Assembly: GCA_934446285.1 (NCBI GenBank)
Contig: CAKSEI010000018.1
Coordinates: forward strand, 1-14,061
Source of the DNA: an uncultured Eubacteriales bacterium
GTDB taxonomy: Bacteria > Bacillota > Clostridia > Oscillospirales > CAG-272
DNA: 14,061 bases
Reading direction: 5' to 3'
The notes beneath the pieces are model-generated. The model ran no database searches. It was not told where the DNA came from and saw only the letters and a list, made by a program, of their open reading frames with translations. This document shows positions 1 through 7,511 of the stretch, one piece after another. The stretch's first letter is position 1. Each line of letters opens with the position of its first letter. The position numbers and the translations under genes were made by a program.

Positions 1-1886
1 AGCTTGTATATCAGCTGCAGGGATTTGTCAACGATCAGGGTATCGACGACAGCCTCGCGGGTGCACGCGGACTGTGCGTGACCGAGGATAAGATATACGT
101 GGCGGACACCGATAAGAAGCGTATACTTGTTTTCGGCAAGTATGACGACGAGCAGAAGAAATGCCCGTTTGTCGCGCGCCTTGAGGAGCCCGAGTCCGAG
201 TCCTTTGCGGACGACGATGTCTACATGCCGATTGCAGTGGCTGCGGACGTTTCGGGGCGTATATACGTCGTTTCCGCTACTACCTATGAGGGTATAATCG
301 CGATGAACCCCGACGGAACGTTCTCCGGATTTGTCGGAGCACAGAAGGTTGTCTACAGCGCACTTGAGATTGCGTGGAGACGTTTCCAGACAAAGGAACA
401 GCGCGAGAATACCAAGAGCTATATCTCAACCGAGTACAACAATATAGACATTGACGCCGACGGATTTGTATACGTTACCACTTCTTCAATAGAGGAGGCA
501 AAGCAGCAGGAGGCGATAAAGAGCAAGAGCGGCGACTACGCTCCCGTAAAGAAGCTCAACACCGCAGGAAACGACGTCATGAGGCGAAACGGTTTCTTTG
601 CTCCTAACGGAGAGGTAAGCGTACTTATCACGGAGACCGATAAAGAAGACGACAACAAGAACGAGACCGATTCAATCGGCGCATCCGTTATCGTTGACGT
701 AGCACCCGGTCCCGAGGGCACGTGGTCGATAATCGACCAGCGCCGCAGCCGTGTGTTCACCTACAACCAGGACGGCGAGCTGCTTTTCGCTTTCGGTGAT
801 AAGGGCGAGCAGCTCGGAAACCTCGACAACGCAGTGGCTATAACCTATCAGGGTGACAAATTGCTTGCGCTCGATTCGAGAACGAATGCATTCACTGTTT
901 ACACGCGCACCGAGTACGGCGACATACTCATATCCGCCATAAAGGCGAATAATGACCGCCGTTACGACGAAGCATCGACTTATTGGCAGAAGATTCTGCA
1001 GAGAAACAACAACTTCGACTCCGCATACGTCGGACTCGGTAAGGCTTCATACCGCTCGGGCAAGTGGGAAGAGGCAATGAATTACTACAAGTACTGCCTT
1101 GATACCGCTGACTACTCCGAGGCGTTCAAAATGTGGCGTAAGGACTGGGTCGAAAAGTACGTATGGATAATTCCGATATTCGTTATCGTGGTGATATTCC
1201 TGCTCGTCAGGTTCTTCGGATACGCGGGCAAGGTAAACAAGCGAGCGGCAACCTCGGGAGAGAAGAAAACACTCAAGCACGAGCTGCTGTATGCATTCCA
1301 CCTGATGCTCCATCCGTTCGACGGATTCTGGGATTTGAAGCACGAGAAACGAGGCTCGCTGCGTGCGGCGCTCATATATCTCGCACTTACCGTCCTTGCC
1401 TTTACTTATAACGGCATAGGACAGTCGTACATCTACAATCCCAAGGGCGCGACGCAGAGCATATTCTTGCAGATAGCGTCGGTCGTCCTGCCCGTAATAC
1501 TCTGGGTTGCGGCGAACTGGTGCTTTACGACGCTCTTTGAGGGCGAGGGCAGCGCAAAGGATATACTTATTGCGACATGCTACGCCCTTGTACCGATACC
1601 GATGCTGCTCATTCCCGCGACGATGCTCACCCACGTGCTCGCACTCAGTGAGTCGGGATTCGTATCGCTTATAACGGGAATCATGTGGGTATGGGTCGGA
1701 CTGCTCATATTCTTCGGCAGCATGATAACCCATGACTATACGCTCGGAAAGAACGTGCTCATGACGATAGCTACGATAATCGGTATGACCATTATCATGT
1801 TCTTAGGCATCCTCTTCTCAATGCTTGTAACAAAGATGATAATGTTCGTGTCCAACATAGTGACGGAAGTCAGCTATAGAATGTAG
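1..1886 (+). CDS. NHL/beta-propeller-TPR-YIP1 membrane protein, 5' partial
   Basis: The reading frame is open from base 3 to a TAG at 1884-1886, so the true start lies upstream; the GTG at 78 is internal, because the codons before it continue a propeller-blade-like sequence. From about base 3 to 890 there are repeated NHL-like blades (GLCVTEDKIYVADTDKKRI, VAADVSGRIYVV, IDADGFVYVT, and a blade ending in TYNQDGELLFAFG). About 940-1120 encodes a TPR-like helical pair (YDEASTYWQKIL, GKWEEAMNYYKYCL). One membrane helix lies near 1164-1224. From about 1283 a YIP1-type domain with roughly five hydrophobic helices starts at the hallmark HPFDGFWDLKHEKRGS. The molecular role is unknown. Context, as first gene here in a permease operon, suggests a membrane component of a carbohydrate uptake or surface complex. 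I infer that the propeller and TPR part lies outside the cell, but the N-terminus that would show a signal peptide is missing. Only 15 bp and an AAAGGAG site separate it from the next gene. Confidence 0.85.
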   Translation, partial: LVYQLQGFVNDQGIDDSLAGARGLCVTEDKIYVADTDKKRILVFGKYDDEQKKCPFVARLEEPESESFADDDVYMPIAVAADVSGRIYVVSATTYEGIIAMNPDGTFSGFVGAQKVVYSALEIAWRRFQTKEQRENTKSYISTEYNNIDIDADGFVYVTTSSIEEAKQQEAIKSKSGDYAPVKKLNTAGNDVMRRNGFFAPNGEVSVLITETDKEDDNKNETDSIGASVIVDVAPGPEGTWSIIDQRRSRVFTYNQDGELLFAFGDKGEQLGNLDNAVAITYQGDKLLALDSRTNAFTVYTRTEYGDILISAIKANNDRRYDEASTYWQKILQRNNNFDSAYVGLGKASYRSGKWEEAMNYYKYCLDTADYSEAFKMWRKDWVEKYVWIIPIFVIVVIFLLVRFFGYAGKVNKRAATSGEKKTLKHELLYAFHLMLHPFDGFWDLKHEKRGSLRAALIYLALTVLAFTYNGIGQSYIYNPKGATQSIFLQIASVVLPVILWVAANWCFTTLFEGEGSAKDILIATCYALVPIPMLLIPATMLTHVLALSESGFVSLITGIMWVWVGLLIFFGSMITHDYTLGKNVLMTIATIIGMTIIMFLGILFSMLVTKMIMFVSNIVTEVSYRM

Positions 1887-1901
1887 AAAGGAGAAAAGTC
1901 A

Positions 1902-4900
1902 ATGAGAACTGCAAAGAAATCACTCTCGGCGCTCTTAGCGCTTGTAATGGCACTCACTGCTTTCGGCGGGCTTTTCACCCTTTCGGTTTCTGCCGATGAC
2001 CCGGCTGCGGGTACGGCAGCCTCCGGCGACACAACGACCTCGGGCGACACGACAGGCGACCCCGCGCAGGAAGAGGAGGAGAAGCTCCCCGACTACATAA
2101 GCGATACGAAATATCGCTTTAAAACAGCTGAGGAGAAGCTTAATAATATTATAGAAAATCTCGCATATAAACTCGACGGCGAGAAGGGCACGGGCAACAA
2201 CCTGTGGACACGCAAAGGCGATTATTACCTTTACTGCGATGCTTTCTCCGGCGAGGTCATCTGGCAGAATAAGAAGACGGGAGAAATGCTGCTCACCAAC
2301 CCTTATGACGTCGGATATGCAAAGGACTCTGCAACGAGCCAGAAAACGAAGAAAGAGCTGCTTTCGCAGATAGTGCTCACATATGAGGACGCGGGAACGG
2401 ATAAGACGATGAACTCTTACGACGACGCGTGCCAGAGAGAGCAGATATCGGCGAAGTACATTCACGACGGACTGCGCATAGAGTATTCCATGGGTGAGGT
2501 CGAGAGCCGAAAGCTCGTACCGAGGCTCATCCCCGCGACCCGTTTTAACGATCTGATACTCTCGAAGTTCATGCCCGGTTCGGTTGAGTACGAGACACTT
2601 CTCTCCTACTACATGCTTAAGGATATAAATGCAGAGGGACAAACCGAAGCTCAGATAACCGAGTTGAAGAAGCAGTATCCCATCACAAAGCAGATGGCTA
2701 TATACGTCTTTGACTCCGATGCGTCGAAGAGAGAGCTTTCCACCGTTGAGAAGATAATCAAGGGCGGAACGACCTACTCCTACGACGACATGAACGAGGA
2801 CCACGCAACGACGGGCTATCAGGGCAACGATGCAGCTCCGGCAGTCTTTAAGTTCGGTATAGAGTATACTCTCGCCGACGACGGCTCACTGAAGGTTCGT
2901 CTCGCTGCCGGCGGTATCCGTTACGACGAGGACAACTACCAGCTCAAGAGCATCAGCCTGCTGCCTTACTTCGGCGCTGTTGATAATAACTATAAGGGCT
3001 ACACCTTCCTGCCGGACGGCTCGGGCGCTCTCATAGAGAACAGCGACACGGCATATACGCTCTCCGGTAAGATGTACGGAATAGACTACGCTTACCATCA
3101 GATAACCGGACAGAACCAGGAGGTTATGCGTCTGCCCGTATTCGGTGCGGTACAGTATACCGAGGCTGTTGCGGGTGAAGAGATAGACGACAGTATAGAG
3201 CAGACTAAAGAGGAGGACCTCGGCAAGACCGACGAGGAGAAGACCGCAGAGAATGAGGCTCTCGAAAAGGAGCTGGGAATAGAAGGCTCGACGAGTGCCG
3301 AGGAGGAGGCAGCCGAGAACGGCGACAATACCGCCCCGGGTACGAATAACCCCGCCGGGGAAACACCGGCGACCGAAGAACCGGCGGCTGAGGAAGACCC
3401 CCGCGTGACCGCTCCCGCGTATAACGCAGGATACGTTGCGATAATTGAGGAGGGCGAGTCGCTCGCGACACTCACCTCAACGCACGGCGGCTCAGTATTT
3501 AAGTACAGCTCGGTTTACACGAAATTCAGCCCGCGCGCTCAGGATACCTACGACCTGAAGAATTCTCTTTCAGTCGGCGGCACGAGCTACACGGTGCGCA
3601 GCAAGCGTAAATATACCGGTAATTACACGCTCCGTATCTATATGCTCACCGACGATACGATGGCAAAGAACGCAGGCGTTGATGACTACTACAGAGTAAG
3701 CTACGTCGGTATGAAGGACGCATATCAGGATTACCTTGTTGCAAAAGGAGAGTTAACGCCTCTCACGGACAAGGGTGACAATATTCCGCTCTACATTGAG
3801 TCCTTTGGCGCACTTGATACCGAGGACAGAATAATGAGCATCCCCGTAACGGTCAAGACGCCGCTCACGACGTTCGATGACCTTGAGAAGATGTATGAGA
3901 CGCTCAGGGAAAACGGAGTCGAAAACGTAAACTTCAGACTTAACGGCTTTACGAACGGAGGAATGATTTCCACCGTACCGTATAAAGTCAAGTTCGTCTC
4001 AAAGGTCGGCGGCAATTCGGGCTACAAGAAGTTCCTTAAGTATGCCGACGAGAACAACATCGGAGTATTTACCGACTTTGACTTTATGTACGCATCAAAG
4101 ACCGCAGCCTTTGACGGCTTCAGCATGAAGAAGCAGGCGGTACGAACCATAGACTCAAGGTATACGAGAAAGCGTGTGTACAACGCAATAGAGCAGAAGT
4201 TCTTACCGACGGGACACATTGCAATCTCCGCGGGAAGTCTCTCGGACATATACGACGGCTTCAAAAAGAATTATGTCGAGAAGTTTGATACCAAGCAGAT
4301 TTCCGTATCGACCCTCGGCTCGGATCTCAACTCCGACTTTGACCGCAAACAGCCATACGACCGAAATGACTCGCAGAATTACGTAGAGGATGTGCTCACG
4401 CGCATCAATGAGGACTTTGAGGACGTGATGATGGACGGCGGTAACTCATACGCGCTCAAGTATGCGGACCATATACTGAATATATCGCTTGACTCCAGCC
4501 GCTTTGCACGCGCAAGCAAGTCGATACCGTTCCTTGCGATGGTTCTGCACGGCTATGTAGAGTATGCCGGCTCCCCCACGAACATGGCGAGCGACTCCAC
4601 CTACGAGCTGCTCAAGATGGTTGAGAACGGCGCTAACCCCTACTACATGCTCTCTTACGAGAACCTGTCAAAGCTCAAGGAGGACGAAGAGTTCAACAAG
4701 TACTATTCGGTCAACTTTGAGTATTGGACGGAGGATCTTGCCGAGACCTACAAAACGATGAATAACGCGCTCGGCTCACTTCAGGAGTGCACGGTGACCA
4801 ATCACGAATTCCTTGACGGCGAACGCGTACACGACGCGGGCGAGACGGGCGACTTCAGCATCGACTCGGGAACGATAGTGCGCGTTGAGTATTCAAACGG

Positions 4901-4988
4901 CACGGCGTTCTACATCAACTATAACGATTACGCGGTTAAGGCCTCCGACGGAACGGAGATTCCCGCTAATATGTTTATAAAGAAATAA
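1902..4988 (+). CDS. Secreted DUF5696-family protein, glycoside-hydrolase-like scaffold
   Basis: The 1028-residue product starts at an ATG 8 bp after an AAAGGAG site. Residues 1-31 form a clear signal peptide (basic MRTAKK, hydrophobic core, SVSA cleavage site) with no lipobox cysteine, so it is predicted to be exported. A Thr/Gly/Asp/Glu-rich linker follows (about 32-62). The middle contains the PYFGAVDNNYKGYTFLPDGS region that I associate with DUF5696 proteins. From about residue 626 (IPLYIESFGALDTEDRI) to about 970 the sequence looks like a TIM-barrel-type domain, including SIPFLAMVLHGYVEYAGSP and NPYYMLSYENLSKL; the end (VEYSNGTAFYINYNDYAV) resembles the small C-terminal beta domain of glycoside hydrolases. 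Catalytic acids cannot be assigned with confidence, so activity is unknown; it may cleave or bind a glycan for the adjacent transporter. An acidic low-complexity insert occupies about residues 425-503. The family call comes from recognised motifs, not a search. Confidence 0.8.
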   Translation: MRTAKKSLSALLALVMALTAFGGLFTLSVSADDPAAGTAASGDTTTSGDTTGDPAQEEEEKLPDYISDTKYRFKTAEEKLNNIIENLAYKLDGEKGTGNNLWTRKGDYYLYCDAFSGEVIWQNKKTGEMLLTNPYDVGYAKDSATSQKTKKELLSQIVLTYEDAGTDKTMNSYDDACQREQISAKYIHDGLRIEYSMGEVESRKLVPRLIPATRFNDLILSKFMPGSVEYETLLSYYMLKDINAEGQTEAQITELKKQYPITKQMAIYVFDSDASKRELSTVEKIIKGGTTYSYDDMNEDHATTGYQGNDAAPAVFKFGIEYTLADDGSLKVRLAAGGIRYDEDNYQLKSISLLPYFGAVDNNYKGYTFLPDGSGALIENSDTAYTLSGKMYGIDYAYHQITGQNQEVMRLPVFGAVQYTEAVAGEEIDDSIEQTKEEDLGKTDEEKTAENEALEKELGIEGSTSAEEEAAENGDNTAPGTNNPAGETPATEEPAAEEDPRVTAPAYNAGYVAIIEEGESLATLTSTHGGSVFKYSSVYTKFSPRAQDTYDLKNSLSVGGTSYTVRSKRKYTGNYTLRIYMLTDDTMAKNAGVDDYYRVSYVGMKDAYQDYLVAKGELTPLTDKGDNIPLYIESFGALDTEDRIMSIPVTVKTPLTTFDDLEKMYETLRENGVENVNFRLNGFTNGGMISTVPYKVKFVSKVGGNSGYKKFLKYADENNIGVFTDFDFMYASKTAAFDGFSMKKQAVRTIDSRYTRKRVYNAIEQKFLPTGHIAISAGSLSDIYDGFKKNYVEKFDTKQISVSTLGSDLNSDFDRKQPYDRNDSQNYVEDVLTRINEDFEDVMMDGGNSYALKYADHILNISLDSSRFARASKSIPFLAMVLHGYVEYAGSPTNMASDSTYELLKMVENGANPYYMLSYENLSKLKEDEEFNKYYSVNFEYWTEDLAETYKTMNNALGSLQECTVTNHEFLDGERVHDAGETGDFSIDSGTIVRVEYSNGTAFYINYNDYAVKASDGTEIPANMFIKK

Positions 4989-5003
4989 GAAAGGAGAGAA
5001 TAA

Positions 5004-5975
5004 ATGACAAATGCTAAAACGGCGGCAGCACCCAAGATAAAACGCCGGGGTGCGTCCCTGCAGGCTAAGAAGCAGCGTGCGGGATGGATATTCGTTCTCC
5101 CTTTCATTCTCGGTATTGTGCTCATATACCTGCCCATAGTCGTTAATTCGATTTGGGTCAGCTTCAATACCTTCCAGACGGTAAAGGGAGGCGGTTACGT
5201 CCTCAAATTCGTCGGAATAGAAAACTACAGATACGCGTTCTTCTCGGATACATCATTCGTCAAGACCCTGCTCTCGGGTATAAAGTCCATGATATTCAAT
5301 ATACCCGCGATAGTAATATTCTCGCTCTTTATGGCGGTCATGCTCAACCAGAAGATGCTCGGCAGAGCCGTCTTCCGTGCGATATTTTTCGTGCCCGTCA
5401 TACTGTGTACGGGACTTGTCGATAAGATGGACGCGGCGAACAGTCTGCTTGACAACATGGATAAGGGCTCGGGCATTGACAATGGAGCTACGGACAATAC
5501 GACCTCGGGCGTGTCGGAGCTCATAAGCGCCGTCGACATTCAGATGCTCTTCTCGAGTATGCAGGTCGGACACGGGCTTGTTACATATGTCGTAAACCTT
5601 GTAAACGGACTCTACGACATAATCAACCAGTCGGGTGTTCAGATGCTTATATTCCTTGCCGGACTTCAGTCGATTTCGCCCGCGATATACGAGGCGTGCT
5701 CGATAGACGGAGCAACGACATGGGAGACATTCTGGAAGGTAACATTCCCGATGATAAGCCCGATGATTCTCGTTAACGCGATATATACGATAATCGACTC
5801 ATTCACATCGAGTAAAAACGAAGTAATGAACTACATCGAGAAGATATACTCAGAGTCGGGCGGTAACGTCCGCTCGGCGGCGATGTCGTGGGTCTACTTC
5901 GTCATCGTTATATTGATAATCGGAATTGTGGCGGCGATAATGTCGACGTACATATTCTATCAGAGAAGAGACTGA
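5004..5975 (+). CDS. Carbohydrate ABC transporter permease, MalF/UgpA type
   Basis: This 323-residue inner-membrane protein is one of the two permease subunits of a CUT1-type sugar ABC importer. Visible evidence is a basic cytoplasmic N-terminus followed by a first membrane helix (GWIFVLPFILGIVLIYLPIVV), several further hydrophobic spans, and an EAA loop at about residues 229-250 (YEACSIDGATTWETF, then KVTFPMISP). The EAA loop is the docking site for the ATPase. A final helix ends in STYIFYQRRD. Between the third hydrophobic span and the next there is a polar, Asp/Asn/Ser-rich stretch of about 50 residues (around 139-187), longer than I expect for small MalF-type proteins and probably extracellular. 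The start is supported by an AAAGGAG site about 9 bp upstream. It follows the DUF5696 gene by 15 bp and precedes the partner permease by 16 bp, so the genes are presumably co-transcribed. The substrate cannot be inferred from sequence. Confidence 0.92.
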   Translation: MTNAKTAAAPKIKRRGASLQAKKQRAGWIFVLPFILGIVLIYLPIVVNSIWVSFNTFQTVKGGGYVLKFVGIENYRYAFFSDTSFVKTLLSGIKSMIFNIPAIVIFSLFMAVMLNQKMLGRAVFRAIFFVPVILCTGLVDKMDAANSLLDNMDKGSGIDNGATDNTTSGVSELISAVDIQMLFSSMQVGHGLVTYVVNLVNGLYDIINQSGVQMLIFLAGLQSISPAIYEACSIDGATTWETFWKVTFPMISPMILVNAIYTIIDSFTSSKNEVMNYIEKIYSESGGNVRSAAMSWVYFVIVILIIGIVAAIMSTYIFYQRRD

Positions 5976-5991
5976 GAAGGGAGGTAAAGAG

Positions 5992-7020
5992 ATGAATCAG
6001 ACAAAAATCAAAAAGGAAACAAAAAACAAGATAAGAGTCGATTTTGAACGTACCTCCGCATGGACGAGATTCAAGATAAAGTATCTCTCCGTACACTTTC
6101 TCGGCACGGCGGTATGGTGGCTCTTCCGCTTCATGCTGCTGCTTGGGATATCGTTCGTAATCCTGTACCCCTTCTTCACGAAGATTGCATCGTCGTTCAT
6201 GAGCTATGAGGACCTTGTCGACACGACGGTCAAGCTGGTACCGAAGTACCCTAACCTGGACCGATACAGGCTGGTTATATACGACGGCTACTACACGGCT
6301 CTCTTCAATACACTTTGGCTGTCGCTGTCGATAGCGGTTATACAGACATTCATCTGTTCGTTTATCGGCTACGGCTTTGCGAAGTTCAAATTCAAGGGCA
6401 ACGGACTGCTTTTTGCGCTTGTCATCTTCACGATGATAGTACCGCACAATGCGATGAAGTTTGCTATGTTCATGAGATTCAGATATTTTGATATCGGGTA
6501 TCTCACCGACCTTATAGCCGGCAAGGGACTTATCGAGCTTATATTCGGCAAGCCGATAAATATGATAAACACGGTAGTGCCGATGTACCTGCTCTCGCTT
6601 ACGGGACTCGGATTTAAGAACGGTCTGTATATCTTCATGATGAGACAGTTCTTCCGCGGAGTGCCCGACGAGCTTGAGGAGTCGGCGTATATAGACGGAT
6701 CGGGAGTATTCCATACATTCTTTACGATAATACTTCCCATGGCGGGCTCTATGATGATAACGATATTCCTCTTCTCGTTCTCATGGCAGTGGACCGACTA
6801 CTTCTACACCAATCTGTTTATACAGAACGGCAAGAACTTCGGTCACGAATTCCTCGTAATGTCGAACTTCTATTCGGGAAACATCACGGCGTCCACGGGT
6901 GTCGCCGGCGCAAACAACGCCGCGGCGTCGCTCATGATAATCGCACCGCTGATTATCCTTTACCTGTTCGGTCAGAGATACCTCATTCAGGGTATCGAGC
7001 GTTCCGGTATAACGGGCTAA
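5992..7020 (+). CDS. Carbohydrate ABC transporter permease, MalG/UgpE type
   Basis: The second permease subunit (342 residues) of the same importer. A lysine-rich cytoplasmic N-terminus is followed by a hydrophobic span (FMLLLGISFVILYPFFTKI), and the MalG-like core contains SLSIAVIQTFICSFIGYGFAKF. The EAA loop lies at about residues 229-250 (ELEESAYIDGSGVFHTFF, then TIILPMAGSM) and is preceded by the GLYIFMMRQFFRGVP segment common in this permease branch. The last helix (SLMIIAPLIILYLFGQRYLI) ends in the typical IERSGITG tail. The start is supported by a GGGAGG site 8-10 bp upstream. With the upstream permease it would form the heterodimeric membrane channel. No ATPase or binding protein follows; the operon ends here, and inverted repeats begin within about 10 bp of the stop codon. 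Confidence 0.93.
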   Translation: MNQTKIKKETKNKIRVDFERTSAWTRFKIKYLSVHFLGTAVWWLFRFMLLLGISFVILYPFFTKIASSFMSYEDLVDTTVKLVPKYPNLDRYRLVIYDGYYTALFNTLWLSLSIAVIQTFICSFIGYGFAKFKFKGNGLLFALVIFTMIVPHNAMKFAMFMRFRYFDIGYLTDLIAGKGLIELIFGKPINMINTVVPMYLLSLTGLGFKNGLYIFMMRQFFRGVPDELEESAYIDGSGVFHTFFTIILPMAGSMMITIFLFSFSWQWTDYFYTNLFIQNGKNFGHEFLVMSNFYSGNITASTGVAGANNAAASLMIIAPLIILYLFGQRYLIQGIERSGITG

Positions 7021-7025
7021 AACGA

Positions 7026-7138
7026 AATAAAGAGCAAGAGCGCTCCCCGAGAGGCGCACTCCGCAAGGAGTGCGCCTCAGTTATATTCGCCTGACGGCGA
7101 GCGCTGTGCTCTCGCTTACTCTTTTATTAAAGTTTTTT
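7026..7138 (+). terminator. Complex inverted-repeat terminator region of the transport operon
   Basis: Starting 6 bp after the permease stop, several nested inverted repeats can be traced. AATAAAGAG (7026-7034) can pair with CTCTTTTATT (7119-7128) with one bulged T, or AGAGCA (7031-7036) with TGCTCT (7107-7112). AGCGCT (7039-7044) pairs with AGCGCT (7100-7105). Inside these are a perfect 12-bp hairpin (7051-7078) and a 5-bp hairpin, TCGCC/GGCGA, at 7087-7100. The whole would fold as a three-way junction. It is followed by AAAG and a six-T run (7133-7138), which fits a role in stopping transcription of the transport operon, although the layout is larger than a simple intrinsic terminator. No energy calculation was done. 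Confidence 0.5.
7051..7078. repeat. Perfect 12-bp inverted repeat with GCAA loop
   Basis: Bases 7051-7062 (GAGGCGCACTCC) are an exact reverse complement of 7067-7078, with the GNRA-type tetraloop GCAA at 7063-7066. This is the most stable-looking hairpin in the window. The following bases (AGTTATATTCGCC) are not a T-run, so this hairpin alone is not a classic terminator. It may be the core of the larger structure around it, or of a dispersed palindromic element; only one copy is present here. Confidence 0.85.
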
Positions 7139-7167
7139 CGCAAGCTATAAAAAAGCACGCGAAAGAG

Positions 7168-7191
7168 GAGAAGCCCTCGCCGGGGGTTTTC
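7168..7191 (+). terminator. Weak terminator-like hairpin
   Basis: GAGAA (7168-7172) can pair with TTTTC (7187-7191) including one G-T pair. After a G-G mismatch, CCCT (7174-7177) pairs with GGGG (7182-7185), leaving loop CGCC. The T-run forms part of the 3' arm. This could be a back-up stop for readthrough from the transport operon before the ribosomal promoter. The evidence is modest, because the helix contains a mismatch and wobble pairs. Confidence 0.3.
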
Positions 7192-7303
7192 CCTCACCCT
7201 CTATATATAGATGTAGAAAATCGCCCGGATACTACATGTCCGAAATGCGGAAAAATACACATGTGAATTATTTGTAAATTCGAGCATAACCCCTCGCAAG
7301 CCC
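7192..7303. other. Non-coding spacer with short palindromes upstream of the S10 promoter
   Basis: No convincing gene is present. Visible short symmetries are a 12-bp palindrome TCTATATATAGA (7200-7211), an inverted pair ATGTAG (7211-7216) and CTACAT (7232-7237), and the palindrome CACATGTG (7258-7265), which partly repeats ACATGT at 7234-7239. The T/A-rich bases just before the -35 box could act as an UP-like element. A regulator-binding role is possible but not supported beyond the symmetry. Confidence 0.35.
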
Positions 7304-7332
7304 TTGAAAACAAAGGAATGTTATGATATAAT
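7304..7332 (+). promoter_or_regulatory. Sigma-A promoter of the S10-spc operon
   Basis: The -35 hexamer TTGAAA (7304-7309) is separated by exactly 17 bp from the -10 hexamer TATAAT (7327-7332). The bases TGA directly before the -10 box give an extended -10 element (TGATATAAT). The match to the housekeeping consensus is five of six plus six of six. Transcription would begin near 7339, giving a leader of about 275 nt before rpsJ. A strong promoter suits a ribosomal protein operon. Confidence 0.85.
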
Positions 7333-7480
7333 ACCAAGGCTTGATGTGCGATGAGGCGGGAGATTGCGGTGCAGACACACCGGTAACTTTCGCAGAGTAT
7401 GTCCGAAGAAACGGGCGAAGGCAGGCAAGTATACGGTCCGAGCGGTGGCTGAACGCATCAGCGTTGACGCATCGCAGGTC

Positions 7481-7511
7481 ACGGAAGCCGCGGGACGGGT
7501 TCCGTTTTCTT
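7481..7511 (+). terminator. Candidate intrinsic attenuator inside the S10 leader
   Basis: ACGGAA (7481-7486) pairs perfectly with TTCCGT (7500-7505). After one G-G mismatch, CC (7488-7489) pairs with GG (7497-7498), leaving a 7-nt loop. The helix runs straight into a T-rich tail (TTTTCTT, 7505-7511). Alternative pairings would disrupt it: CCGC 7488-7491 with GCGG 7442-7445, and GTTCC 7499-7503 with GGAAC 7534-7538. This is what a terminator/antiterminator switch looks like, but helix strength is moderate and premature termination is not proven. Confidence 0.45.

Noticed and set aside
78..80. GTG at 78 as the start of the first gene
   Set aside because: The same frame is open to the window edge, and the upstream codons continue the propeller-blade sequence; there is no ribosome binding site before it.
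1047..1733. 228-codon open frame on the - strand inside the YIP1 gene
   Set aside because: It is a long shadow frame opposite a well-supported membrane protein; the product is Tyr/Arg/Glu rich, as expected from antisense translation.
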